A stretch of DNA of 62,746 bases, taken from assembly GCA_964514105.1 (NCBI GenBank), contig CAZEPJ010000017.1, positions 1 through 62,746 of the forward strand, read 5' to 3'. Below, piece after piece: positions 36,659-44,199 of this stretch; the stretch's first letter is position 1, and every line of letters begins with the position of its first letter. This DNA comes from CAZEPJ01 sp964514105. GTDB lineage: Bacteria; Desulfobacterota; Desulfocorpusculales; Desulfocorpusculum. A model generated the notes under the pieces. It did no database searches. It had not been told where the DNA came from and saw only the letters and a program-made list of their open reading frames with translations. Position numbers and translations under genes: made by a program.

Positions 36659-38095
36659 ATGGCCGTCGTGTCCCCCGAGGAGTATCTGGAGCGTCTGAAG
36701 GGCTACCCAAGCAACGTGTACATCAACGGGCGTCTGGTGGACCGGGACGATCCGATCCTCCTTCCCGGGATCCACTGCGTCCAGGAGACGTACCGGGCGG
36801 CCGGCGACCCGGAGGTCCGCCCCCTGGTGGTGACCCGCTCCCACCTCAACGGGGACGAGATCAGCCGCTACACCCACGTCCACCAGAGCGTGGAGGACCT
36901 CCTGGCCAAGCAGGAGATGACCCGCACCCTGTGCCATCGGGTGGGGGGCTGCATCCAGCGGTGCATGGCCACGGACACCCTCAACGCCATGGGCGTGGTC
37001 TCCAAGGAGATCGACGACGCCAAGGGGACCGAGTACCACCCTCGATTCCTGCGCTTCCTGCAGTACTATCAGGCGAACGATCTGGTGGGCAACGCGGCTC
37101 AGACGGACGTCAAGGGCGACCGCAGCAAGCGCCCCGGGGATCAGGCCGACCCGGACCTGTACGTGCGGGTCGTCCGGCGGGGAAAGGACGGCATCGTGGT
37201 GCGGGGGGCCAAGATCCACAACACCATGGGGCCCTACTCGGACGAGATCCTGGCCGTACCCACCCGGGTCATGCGGCCCGAGGAGGCGGACTATGCCGTC
37301 TCATTCGCCATCCCCACGCACGCCGAGGGGGTCAAGCTCATCTGCCGGGTGAACAACGTGCGGCCCCGCGTCCAACTCGACGCCCCGTTCAACCGACTGG
37401 GCATGTCGGACTCCTTCACCGTGTTCGACGATGTGTTCGTCCCGTGGGAACGCGTCTTCATGTGCGGGGAGTGGGAGTTCGCGGGCCGCCTGGCCCTGCT
37501 CTTCGCCAACTACCACCGGCACAGCTACTGCGGCTGCAAGCCGGCCCTCACGGACGTCATCCTGGGGGCCACGGCGCTGGTGGCCGAGTACAACGGGGTC
37601 CCCACCGCCCACCGCGTCCAGGACGACCTGACCCAGCTCATGATCGTGGCCGAATCGGTCTATGCCTCGGGCATCGCAGCGGCGGTCAAGGGGAGGGCCA
37701 CCTCCTCGGGGATCTTCGAGCCCGAGGCCCTCTATTCCAACACCGGCCGGTACCTGGCCGGCAAGAACATCTACCACGAATACGACATCCTGGCGGCCAC
37801 GGCCGGGGGGCTCCCGGCCACCCTCCCCTTGGAGCAGGACTGGCTCAACCCGGAGACCCGGGGCTACCTGGAGAAGTACATCATGCGCAATCCCCGGGTG
37901 TCGGCCGAGAACCAGCACCGGCTGTTCCGCTTCCTGTCGGACTTCTCCTGCTCGGCCTGGAGCGGGGTCTGGCAGTACGCGGGGGTCCACGGGGGGGGGT
38001 CGCCCATCATGGAGGAGATCGGCATCCGCAAGACCTATGACCTGGAGTCCAAGAAGCGGATCGTCAAGTACCTGGCGGGGATCCGGGACGTCTAG
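36659..38095 (+). CDS. 4-hydroxybutyryl-CoA dehydratase/4-HPA hydroxylase-family protein
   Basis: A 478-residue flavoprotein of the family that contains 4-hydroxyphenylacetate 3-hydroxylase and 4-hydroxybutyryl-CoA dehydratase/vinylacetyl-CoA isomerase. C98 and C102 (GGCIQRC) and H286 with C293 (YHRHSYCGC) keep the same spacing as Cys99, Cys103, His292 and Cys299, the 4Fe-4S ligands of the clostridial dehydratase, so I favour the Fe-S dehydratase branch over the monooxygenases. It would remove water by a radical route from a hydroxyacyl-CoA. Cytoplasmic. GGAGG precedes the ATG. It lies between the regulator and the methyltransferase operon; its substrate may differ from 4-hydroxybutyryl-CoA. 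Confidence 0.8.
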   Translation: MAVVSPEEYLERLKGYPSNVYINGRLVDRDDPILLPGIHCVQETYRAAGDPEVRPLVVTRSHLNGDEISRYTHVHQSVEDLLAKQEMTRTLCHRVGGCIQRCMATDTLNAMGVVSKEIDDAKGTEYHPRFLRFLQYYQANDLVGNAAQTDVKGDRSKRPGDQADPDLYVRVVRRGKDGIVVRGAKIHNTMGPYSDEILAVPTRVMRPEEADYAVSFAIPTHAEGVKLICRVNNVRPRVQLDAPFNRLGMSDSFTVFDDVFVPWERVFMCGEWEFAGRLALLFANYHRHSYCGCKPALTDVILGATALVAEYNGVPTAHRVQDDLTQLMIVAESVYASGIAAAVKGRATSSGIFEPEALYSNTGRYLAGKNIYHEYDILAATAGGLPATLPLEQDWLNPETRGYLEKYIMRNPRVSAENQHRLFRFLSDFSCSAWSGVWQYAGVHGGGSPIMEEIGIRKTYDLESKKRIVKYLAGIRDV

Positions 38096-38141
38096 GCCCG
38101 GCCTCCGCCCCATGGCACGGTTTGGGGCACCGAAGACCACA

Positions 38142-38163
38142 CGGTGCACCGATCGGTGCACCG
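38142..38163. promoter_or_regulatory. 22-bp palindrome, candidate activator site
   Basis: Two copies of the self-complementary decamer CGGTGCACCG separated by AT form one perfect 22-bp palindrome. It is centred about 108 bases before the predicted start of the sigma-54 promoter, the usual distance for an enhancer. A related CGGTGCACAG occurs at 38255-38264, and GGCACCG at 38126-38132. Confidence 0.65.
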
Positions 38164-38234
38164 GGCCCTGGACAACGCCGCTTCTTTTCATGACAGCGCC
38201 TTGAAATCAGAATGCATTCCATCCTGGAAGGCCC

Positions 38235-38249
38235 GGGCACCCTTCTTGC
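38235..38249 (+). promoter_or_regulatory. Candidate sigma-54 (-24/-12) promoter
   Basis: GGGCACCCTTCTTGC has GG and GC exactly ten bases apart and matches the consensus TGGCACG-N4-TTGC at nearly every defined base. Transcription would start near 38260, about 44 bases before the methyltransferase ATG. An A/T-richer patch (38175-38225), which could bend, lies between it and the palindrome. Confidence 0.65.
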
Positions 38250-38303
38250 GTCTTCGGTGCACAGCCTCTGGAATCCGCCCACCTCAACCGGGGAGAGAAT
38301 GCC

Positions 38304-39098
38304 ATGTTGATCATCGCCGAGAGAATCAACGCATCCCGCAAGTACATCGCAGAGGCCATCTCGTCGGGCAACGCCGCGTTCATTCAAAGCGAGGCCAAGG
38401 CCCAGGCGGCGGCCGGGGCCCACTACATCGATGTGAACGCAGGGACCTTCGTGGGAGAGGAGGCGGAGCGCCTCCGATGGGTCATCCAGGTGGTGCAGGA
38501 GGTAACCGACCTCCCCTTGTGCATCGACAGCCCGGATCCGGAGGTCATCGGGGCGGCCCTGCCGCTGGTCAAGAAGCCCCCGTTGATCAACTCCATCACC
38601 CTGGAGCCGTCGAGGCTGGAGGGGATCCTGCCCCTGGTGGCCCGGCATCGGACCAAGGTCATCGCCCTGTGCCAGGCCGAGGACGTCATCGCGGAGACCT
38701 GCGAGGGGAAGCTGGAGCTGGCCGGCAAACTGGTGGAGCGCGTCACGGCTGCGGGGGTCCCCCTGGACGACCTGTACATCGACCCGCTGGTCTATCCCCT
38801 GGCCACCAACCCCCAGTCGGCCACCGCCACCCTGGACGCCATCGCGGGGATCATGAAGGCGTTCCCCGGGGTGCACACCACCTGCGGCCTCACCAACGTC
38901 TCCCACGGCCTTCCCAGCCGCAAGCTCGTCAACCGCACATTCCTCACGGCCGCCGTGGTGAGAGGGCTGGACTCCGCCATCCTGGACCCCACGGACAAGC
39001 AGCTGTACGGGGCCCTCAAGGCTGCCCTCATGGTGGTGGGCAAGGACGACTTCTGCATGGAGTACATCACGGCATTCCGGGAGGGGAGGTTCGATTAG
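38304..39098 (+). CDS. Methyltetrahydrofolate:corrinoid methyltransferase (MeTr family)
   Basis: A 264-residue TIM barrel of the pterin-binding family (AcsE, MtvA, MtgA, CmuB and the MetH pterin domain). Segments visible are LIIAERINASRKYIAEAI, AGAHYIDVNAGT, LPLCIDSPDPEVI, LINSITLEP, and GLTNVSHGLPSRKLVNRTFL near the C-terminus. It moves methyl groups between tetrahydrofolate and the cobalt of a corrinoid protein. Here the catabolic direction, methyl-corrinoid to methyl-tetrahydrofolate, is likely given the neighbours. Length is normal for the single-domain enzymes. GGGGAGAG precedes the ATG. It is the first gene after the candidate sigma-54 promoter. Confidence 0.9.
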   Translation: MLIIAERINASRKYIAEAISSGNAAFIQSEAKAQAAAGAHYIDVNAGTFVGEEAERLRWVIQVVQEVTDLPLCIDSPDPEVIGAALPLVKKPPLINSITLEPSRLEGILPLVARHRTKVIALCQAEDVIAETCEGKLELAGKLVERVTAAGVPLDDLYIDPLVYPLATNPQSATATLDAIAGIMKAFPGVHTTCGLTNVSHGLPSRKLVNRTFLTAAVVRGLDSAILDPTDKQLYGALKAALMVVGKDDFCMEYITAFREGRFD

Positions 39099-39181
39099 GC
39101 CCCGGCGGGACATCCCTGGGATCCGGGTCCATGGATCGGGTCCGCCGACGTTCAAATCACCCAGAACAAGGAGGCGCGGCA

Positions 39182-40495
39182 ATGAGCAAGAGCAGAAGGG
39201 ACTTCATGAAGGCGGCTGGTGCAGGGGTCATCGGGGCGGGGGCCGCCATGGCCCTGGGAGGGCAGAAGGTCTACGGAGCCCCCGCCGAGGGGGTCCCCAA
39301 GGAGCCGGTGAAGATTGGCGTCATGGCGGCCCAGTCGGGGGTCATGGCCGTCCCCGGGGTCGCCGCCCTCACGGCCTGCCAGATCTGGGCAGAGCAGGTC
39401 AACAAGGCTGGCGGGATCCTGGGCCGCAATGTGGAACTGGTGGTGGAGGAGGAGACCGGGGCCAAGGAGACGGTGGAGAAATTCAAGAAGCTGACCCTTC
39501 AGGCCAAGGTGGACGTGGTCTCGGGCATCATGTCCACGGGAAACGGACAGGCCATCGGCCAGGAGGCGGAGGCCCTCAAACAGCTCTGGTTGAGCTGGGA
39601 CGGCACCACCCAGAAGGGCGTGGCCGAGGGGCAGCCCGTGGCCAACTACGCCTTCAGGAGCCTGGACAACGAGGTGGAGGCCGTGGCGTCGGCCATCCTC
39701 ACGGCCAAAGTCTTCCCCAACGTGAAGAAGGTGGCCGGCATCAACAACGATTACTCGTACGGCCGGGACTGCTACGAGCAGTACTGCAAGATCGTCAAGT
39801 TTTACAACCCCAACGTGACCTTCGAGGAATCGATATTCCTCAAGCTGGGGGAAACGGAGTTCTCCGCCGCCATCGACGCCCTGGCCGCCAAGCAGGCGGA
39901 CCTCATCATGTGCAGCTTCTGGTCCGGCGACACGACCATCCTGCTGAAACAGGCGGCGCCCAAGAAGCTTTTCGAGAAGACCAAAGGGGTCTTCACAACG
40001 GGCGGGGGCGTCCATGACACCCTCAAGAAGGAATTCACGCCCGAGGGGCTCATCCTGGGCTACAACAGCATGTACTTCCGTTGGACCGACAATTGGCCCA
40101 TGTTGAATGCCTTCACCAAGGTCTACCTGGAAAAGGCCAAGACATACCCGGTTTACGAGTGCGACCACGCCTGGTTCACCCTTCAGGCGTACAAGGCCGC
40201 CGTGGAGAAATGCTACGCCATCACCAATAAGTGGCCCACCAAGGAGCAGCTCATCCCCATCCTTCGGGGGATCCAGGTGCCGTCGCTGTCGGGCTACCGG
40301 GGCTATCGGCAGGACAACAAGCAGGAGTGCTGCTTCTTCCAGGGCGTCACCACCCACAAGAATCCGTACGACTTCGTGACCATCGACCCCGTTCACGTGT
40401 TCCCGTCGGCCAGCATCCAGAAGCCTGAGGGGTACGAGTTCGACAAGTGGCTGGATGAGTGGGGCAAGCAGGTCCAGTCCATGAAGAAGGCGTGA
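39182..40495 (+). CDS. ABC transporter substrate-binding protein (branched-chain amino acid type), Tat-exported
   Basis: A 437-residue periplasmic binding protein of the HAAT class (type I fold). The leader SRRDFMKAAG with twin arginines R5-R6 and a hydrophobic stretch points to Tat export, which is less usual for this class. KIGVMAAQSGVMAVPG begins the mature fold, with the AGGILGRNVELVVEEE segment typical of LivJ-like proteins. HAAT systems carry amino acids, but also amides, aromatic acids and urea, so the ligand is open; here it may be the methylated substrate. AAGGAGGCG precedes the ATG. A strong hairpin follows the stop. Confidence 0.88.
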   Translation: MSKSRRDFMKAAGAGVIGAGAAMALGGQKVYGAPAEGVPKEPVKIGVMAAQSGVMAVPGVAALTACQIWAEQVNKAGGILGRNVELVVEEETGAKETVEKFKKLTLQAKVDVVSGIMSTGNGQAIGQEAEALKQLWLSWDGTTQKGVAEGQPVANYAFRSLDNEVEAVASAILTAKVFPNVKKVAGINNDYSYGRDCYEQYCKIVKFYNPNVTFEESIFLKLGETEFSAAIDALAAKQADLIMCSFWSGDTTILLKQAAPKKLFEKTKGVFTTGGGVHDTLKKEFTPEGLILGYNSMYFRWTDNWPMLNAFTKVYLEKAKTYPVYECDHAWFTLQAYKAAVEKCYAITNKWPTKEQLIPILRGIQVPSLSGYRGYRQDNKQECCFFQGVTTHKNPYDFVTIDPVHVFPSASIQKPEGYEFDKWLDEWGKQVQSMKKA

Positions 40496-40510
40496 GGTGA
40501 GGTCGGAATG

Positions 40511-40540
40511 CGCGGGGGCGCACGGCCGTGCGCCCCCGCG
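40511..40540. promoter_or_regulatory. 30-bp perfect palindrome in transporter operon
   Basis: A 30-base perfect palindrome (CGCGGGGGCGCAC, a GGCC centre, and the complement) starts 16 bases after the binding-protein stop and ends 25 bases before the livH ATG. In RNA it gives a 13-bp GC stem with a four-base loop. No T-run follows, so an mRNA-stabilising or attenuating hairpin is likelier than a terminator. Confidence 0.75.
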
Positions 40541-40565
40541 GGTTCAGGTCCGTGTCGAGGCAACC

Positions 40566-41450
40566 ATGATGACCACCATCGTCAACATCCTGACCAGCGG
40601 GGCCTTTCACGCCGCCATCCTCTTCCTCGTGGCCGCGGGCCTGCAGCTGGTCTTTGGCGTCCAGAAGGTCTTCAACCTGGCCTGCGGCAGCTTTTACGCC
40701 CTGGGGGCGTATCTGGGCATCGTCTTTGTGGACGCGTTCGTGGGTGCGGGCTTCTCCCCCCTGCTGGCCCTCATCCCCCTGGTGGCCGCCGGCCTGGTCC
40801 TGGCGGTCATCGGGCCCATCGTCGAGCGGGGCCTCCTTCGCTTCGTGTACGACCGGGACGAGAGCTTTCAACTCCTGCTCACCTTTTCCATCGTGCTCAT
40901 CTTCGAGGATGTGATCAAGCTCATCTGGGGGACGTATCCGCGCTCGCCCAAAGGGGTGTACGTGGCCTTCGGAAGCGTCAGCCTCTTGGACGCGTCCATC
41001 CCGGTGTATAATCTCATCGTCATCGCCGCCTCCCTGGCCATTGCCCTGATCATGGGCTATGTCATTGCCAGCACCCGATTCGGGCGAATCATCCGGGCGA
41101 CCTCGTCCAACAACGACATGGCCCAGGCACTGGGGATCAACAGCGCCGTCACCTACGTGAAGGTCTTCACCCTGGGGACCGTCCTGGGGACCATCGGGGG
41201 TGCCCTGGTGATCCCCACGACGGCCGCCATGTCCGAGATGGCCGTGCATCTCATCGTCCTGGCCTTCGCGGTGGTGGTCATCGGGGGGCTGGGGAGCATG
41301 AAGGGGGCCTTCGTGGGGGCCCTGCTGGTGGGCATCCTCAAGTCCATCTCCATCGCCGTATACCCCGAGGTGGAGATGCTGCTCATCTACCTCATCGTCA
41401 TAGGGGTCCTGGTTTTCAAGCCCCAGGGGTTGTTCGGAAGCGCCGGCTGA
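40566..41450 (+). CDS. livH: Branched-chain-type ABC transporter permease LivH
   Basis: A 294-residue inner-membrane permease with about eight hydrophobic segments. FNLACGSFYALGAYLG near the start and the EAA-like loop RATSSNNDMAQALGIN are typical of LivH. AFAVVVIGGLGSMKGAFVGALLVG is the conserved C-terminal block. It pairs with the LivM gene 19 bases downstream to form the channel. The ATG at 40566 follows GAGG; the in-frame extension upstream runs through the palindrome and is not coding. Confidence 0.9.
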   Translation: MMTTIVNILTSGAFHAAILFLVAAGLQLVFGVQKVFNLACGSFYALGAYLGIVFVDAFVGAGFSPLLALIPLVAAGLVLAVIGPIVERGLLRFVYDRDESFQLLLTFSIVLIFEDVIKLIWGTYPRSPKGVYVAFGSVSLLDASIPVYNLIVIAASLAIALIMGYVIASTRFGRIIRATSSNNDMAQALGINSAVTYVKVFTLGTVLGTIGGALVIPTTAAMSEMAVHLIVLAFAVVVIGGLGSMKGAFVGALLVGILKSISIAVYPEVEMLLIYLIVIGVLVFKPQGLFGSAG

Positions 41451-41469
41451 AAGGGTTGGGACGGACCCA

Positions 41470-42450
41470 ATGAGCACAAAGTGGAAGGTCGGAATCGGGC
41501 TGTTTCTGGCGGTGGCCGTGGCGTGGCCGTTCGTGGGCAGGGAGTACCAGGTCTACCTGAGCCTGTCGTTCTTCTCGTATTCCATCGCCCTGCTCGGCAT
41601 CAACCTGCTGTTCAACTACACGGGGCTCATCTCCTTCGGCCACGCCCTGTTCATCGGCCTGGGCGGCTATAGCGCAGCCTTTCTCACCTCCAAGCACCAG
41701 ATCCACTCCATGGAGCTGATCCTCCTGGTCTCCATCGCGGTCAGCGGGTTCATCGCCCTGCTGGTGGGCCTGGTCTGCGTTCGGTACGTGAAGATCTACT
41801 TCGCCATGCTGACGTTGGCCTTCGGCATGCTCTTTCACTCCTTTCTCATGAAGACTTATAACCTGACCGGGGGAGACGAGGGGATGCGCGTGCTGCAGCC
41901 CTTCCTCCTGGGCCTGGACCTGAGCAAGATGGGCAAGATGGCCTTCTTCAACGGGCCGTTCTACTTTTACAGCCTGGCGCTGTTTCTCATCGCCGCCGTG
42001 ATCATGTGGCGGATCGTCCACTCCCCCTTCGGGCTGTGCCTTCAGTCCATCCGGGACAACCCGGACAAGGCGGAGTACCTGGGCGTCTCCATCAGACGAT
42101 ACCGCCTCGTGGCCTTTGTCATCTCGGGGTGCTTCGCCGGGGTGGGGGGGGCCCTCATGGGCCCCGCCACGGGCCACATGGACCCCGCCATGGTTTTCTG
42201 GACCCATTCGGGGGACATGGTCTTCATGGCCCTCCTGGGCGGGTTCACCAACTTCTTCGGGCCCATGCTGGGCTCCCTCATATTCATCTTCCTGCGAGAC
42301 GCGGTGAGTTCGCTCACGGATTACTGGCGGCTCATCTTCGGCGCCATCCTGGCGGCGCTGGTCATCCTCGCCCCGGGGGGCGTCATGGAGCTCCTCTCTC
42401 GGATATTTGGCTCCCGGGGCGGCCGAGCCAAGGTTGGGGAGGGGGCATGA
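41470..42450 (+). CDS. livM: Branched-chain-type ABC transporter permease LivM
   Basis: A 326-residue inner-membrane permease with eight to nine hydrophobic segments. NYTGLISFGHALFIGLGGYSAA fits the LivM N-terminal block (about residues 50-71). The cytoplasmic coupling loop is SIRDNPDKAEYLGVSIRRYR, and GGFTNFFGPMLGS the C-terminal block. It forms the second half of the pore. The last codons overlap the ATPase start (ATGA). Confidence 0.9.
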   Translation: MSTKWKVGIGLFLAVAVAWPFVGREYQVYLSLSFFSYSIALLGINLLFNYTGLISFGHALFIGLGGYSAAFLTSKHQIHSMELILLVSIAVSGFIALLVGLVCVRYVKIYFAMLTLAFGMLFHSFLMKTYNLTGGDEGMRVLQPFLLGLDLSKMGKMAFFNGPFYFYSLALFLIAAVIMWRIVHSPFGLCLQSIRDNPDKAEYLGVSIRRYRLVAFVISGCFAGVGGALMGPATGHMDPAMVFWTHSGDMVFMALLGGFTNFFGPMLGSLIFIFLRDAVSSLTDYWRLIFGAILAALVILAPGGVMELLSRIFGSRGGRAKVGEGA

Positions 42451-43247
42451 TGATCCTCCAGGCCATGGAGATCAAGAAGTTCTACGGCGGCTTCTGCGCC
42501 CTGGACGGCGTGAGCATCGGCATCCGGGAGGGGGAGTTCGTCTCGGTCATCGGGCCCAACGGGGCCGGCAAGACGACCCTGATCAACGTCCTGACCGGAT
42601 TCCTGAAGCCCGACGCCGGCAGGGTCCTGTTCAAGGGCGAGGACATCGCAGGCAAGGGGCCCGTGGCGCTGACCCGGCTGGGCATCGCCCGAAGCTTCCA
42701 GCTGGTGCACGTGTTCCCGGAGCTCAGCGTCCTGGACACGCTCCGGGTGGCGGTCATCTCCCGCCATGGCAAAGGAATGCGGGTCTTGGGGAGGCTGAGC
42801 CGGGACAAGGAGGTCCACGAGCAAGCGCTGGAGGTGGCGGAGATCTTCGGGCTCACCGACCGGCTGCAGGAGTCCTCCAAGAACCTCCCCCAGGGAGCCA
42901 AGAAACTCCTGGATGTGGCCTCGGCCTTCGCCCTCCATCCCGAGATCATCCTCCTGGACGAGCCCACCAGCGGGGTGAGCACCGGGGACAAGAACCGCAT
43001 CATGCAGGTGCTCGTGGAGGCCTCCAAGAAGATCGGCATCAAGACCATCCTCCAGGTGGAGCACGACATGGACATCGTCTTCTCGTACTCGGACCGCATC
43101 ATCGCGGTGCAGCAGGGGAGGATCCTGGCGGACGGCCCCCCCGGGGAGATCGAGACCAACGAGGACGTGGTCTGCACGGTGATGGGGAAGAAGGAGTGCT
43201 TCCAGACCTTCCAGAGCATCATGGGGGTCCAGGGAAAAGGGGTCTGA
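42447..43247 (+). CDS. livG: Branched-chain-type ABC transporter ATPase LivG
   Basis: A 266-residue ATP-binding protein: Walker A GPNGAGKTT, Walker B IILLDEP, and the long LivG-type insertion between Q-loop and signature. The signature loop reads LPQGAKK instead of LSGGQ, a variation I associate with one LivG subgroup. The switch histidine is in QVEHDMD. It powers the LivHM pore with LivF. GGGGAGGGGG precedes the ATG, and its start overlaps the LivM stop by four bases. Confidence 0.9.
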   Translation: MMILQAMEIKKFYGGFCALDGVSIGIREGEFVSVIGPNGAGKTTLINVLTGFLKPDAGRVLFKGEDIAGKGPVALTRLGIARSFQLVHVFPELSVLDTLRVAVISRHGKGMRVLGRLSRDKEVHEQALEVAEIFGLTDRLQESSKNLPQGAKKLLDVASAFALHPEIILLDEPTSGVSTGDKNRIMQVLVEASKKIGIKTILQVEHDMDIVFSYSDRIIAVQQGRILADGPPGEIETNEDVVCTVMGKKECFQTFQSIMGVQGKGV

Positions 43248-43250
43248 GAG

Positions 43251-43961
43251 ATGCTGCTTGCCGTGGATGGCATTGAGGTCTTCATCAAGTCAAGCCGAAT
43301 CCTCCGGGGGGTGTCTCTGGCGGTGGACGCCGGGGAGGTCGTGTGCCTGATCGGTCGCAACGGCGCAGGGAAGACCACCACGCTGCGGACGGTGATGGGT
43401 TTTCTCAAGCCCGAGAAGGGATGGGTTCGATTCAGGGGTGCGGATATCACCGGAAGACCCACCCACGAGATCGGCCGCATGGGCATCGGCTACGCCCCGG
43501 AGGACAGCGCCATCTTCCCGGACCTCACCACCCACGAGAACATAGAGATCTCCACGTGGACCCGCACGACGGGCAGAACCCAGGAGGAGCGGCTCAAGTT
43601 GGCCTACGAGGTGTTCCCGGTCCTGCAGAAGTATCGGCAGCGCAAGGGGACCCACATGAGCGGCGGCGAGCGCAAGATGCTCTCCATCGCACGGGCCCTG
43701 GCCCTGGATGCCGAGCTGTTCCTCCTGGACGAGCCGTTCGAGGGGTTGGCCCCCGCCCTGGTGATCCAGGTGGCCGGGAGCATCCAGCAGATGGCCACGC
43801 TGGGGCCAGCCATCCTCATCTCCGAGTCGAACATCTATCACGTGCCCGATTTCGCCCAGCGGCTGTACGTGATCGAACGGGGGGAGGTGATCTTCACGGG
43901 CAAACCCGAGGACGTGGCCCGAGAGCGGGAGGTCCTCAAGATCATCGCGGGAACGACGTGA
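43251..43961 (+). CDS. livF: Branched-chain-type ABC transporter ATPase LivF
   Basis: A 236-residue ATP-binding protein: Walker A GRNGAGKTTT, canonical signature MSGGERKM, Walker B LFLLDEP. After Walker B it reads LISESNIYH in place of the usual VEQN-type loop. It starts three bases after the LivG stop and completes the importer. A 238-base gap follows before the first corrinoid fusion gene, so the operon may end here or continue. Confidence 0.9.
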   Translation: MLLAVDGIEVFIKSSRILRGVSLAVDAGEVVCLIGRNGAGKTTTLRTVMGFLKPEKGWVRFRGADITGRPTHEIGRMGIGYAPEDSAIFPDLTTHENIEISTWTRTTGRTQEERLKLAYEVFPVLQKYRQRKGTHMSGGERKMLSIARALALDAELFLLDEPFEGLAPALVIQVAGSIQQMATLGPAILISESNIYHVPDFAQRLYVIERGEVIFTGKPEDVAREREVLKIIAGTT

Positions 43962-44199
43962 CCAGCAGGTCGACCCGACCATGCGTGGGCCCATGGGAGG
44001 AGATGAAGCTGCACTCGGCGTGCGCGATCCATGACCGAGTTGGAGTGTATAAGATTAAGGACCAATCGCCGATGTCCCAGGGGCCGGCCCCCAATCGCCC
44101 GCGTCGGCTAAGCCATCGGACGTTCACTGGACATTGGATCTTCCACATTGAACATTTGGTGAGCAAACCGCTTTTCGTCCATCCAAGGAGGTTCGAGAG

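Noticed and set aside
40511..40540. The 30-bp palindrome as a Rho-independent terminator
   Set aside because: No T-run follows and the permease genes of the same importer lie directly downstream.
43962..44199. A cobalamin riboswitch before the first corrinoid fusion
   Set aside because: I looked for a GCCACTG-type B12 box and the long leader around it and found none; the gap holds only short repeats such as ACATTGGATC/ACATTGAAC.
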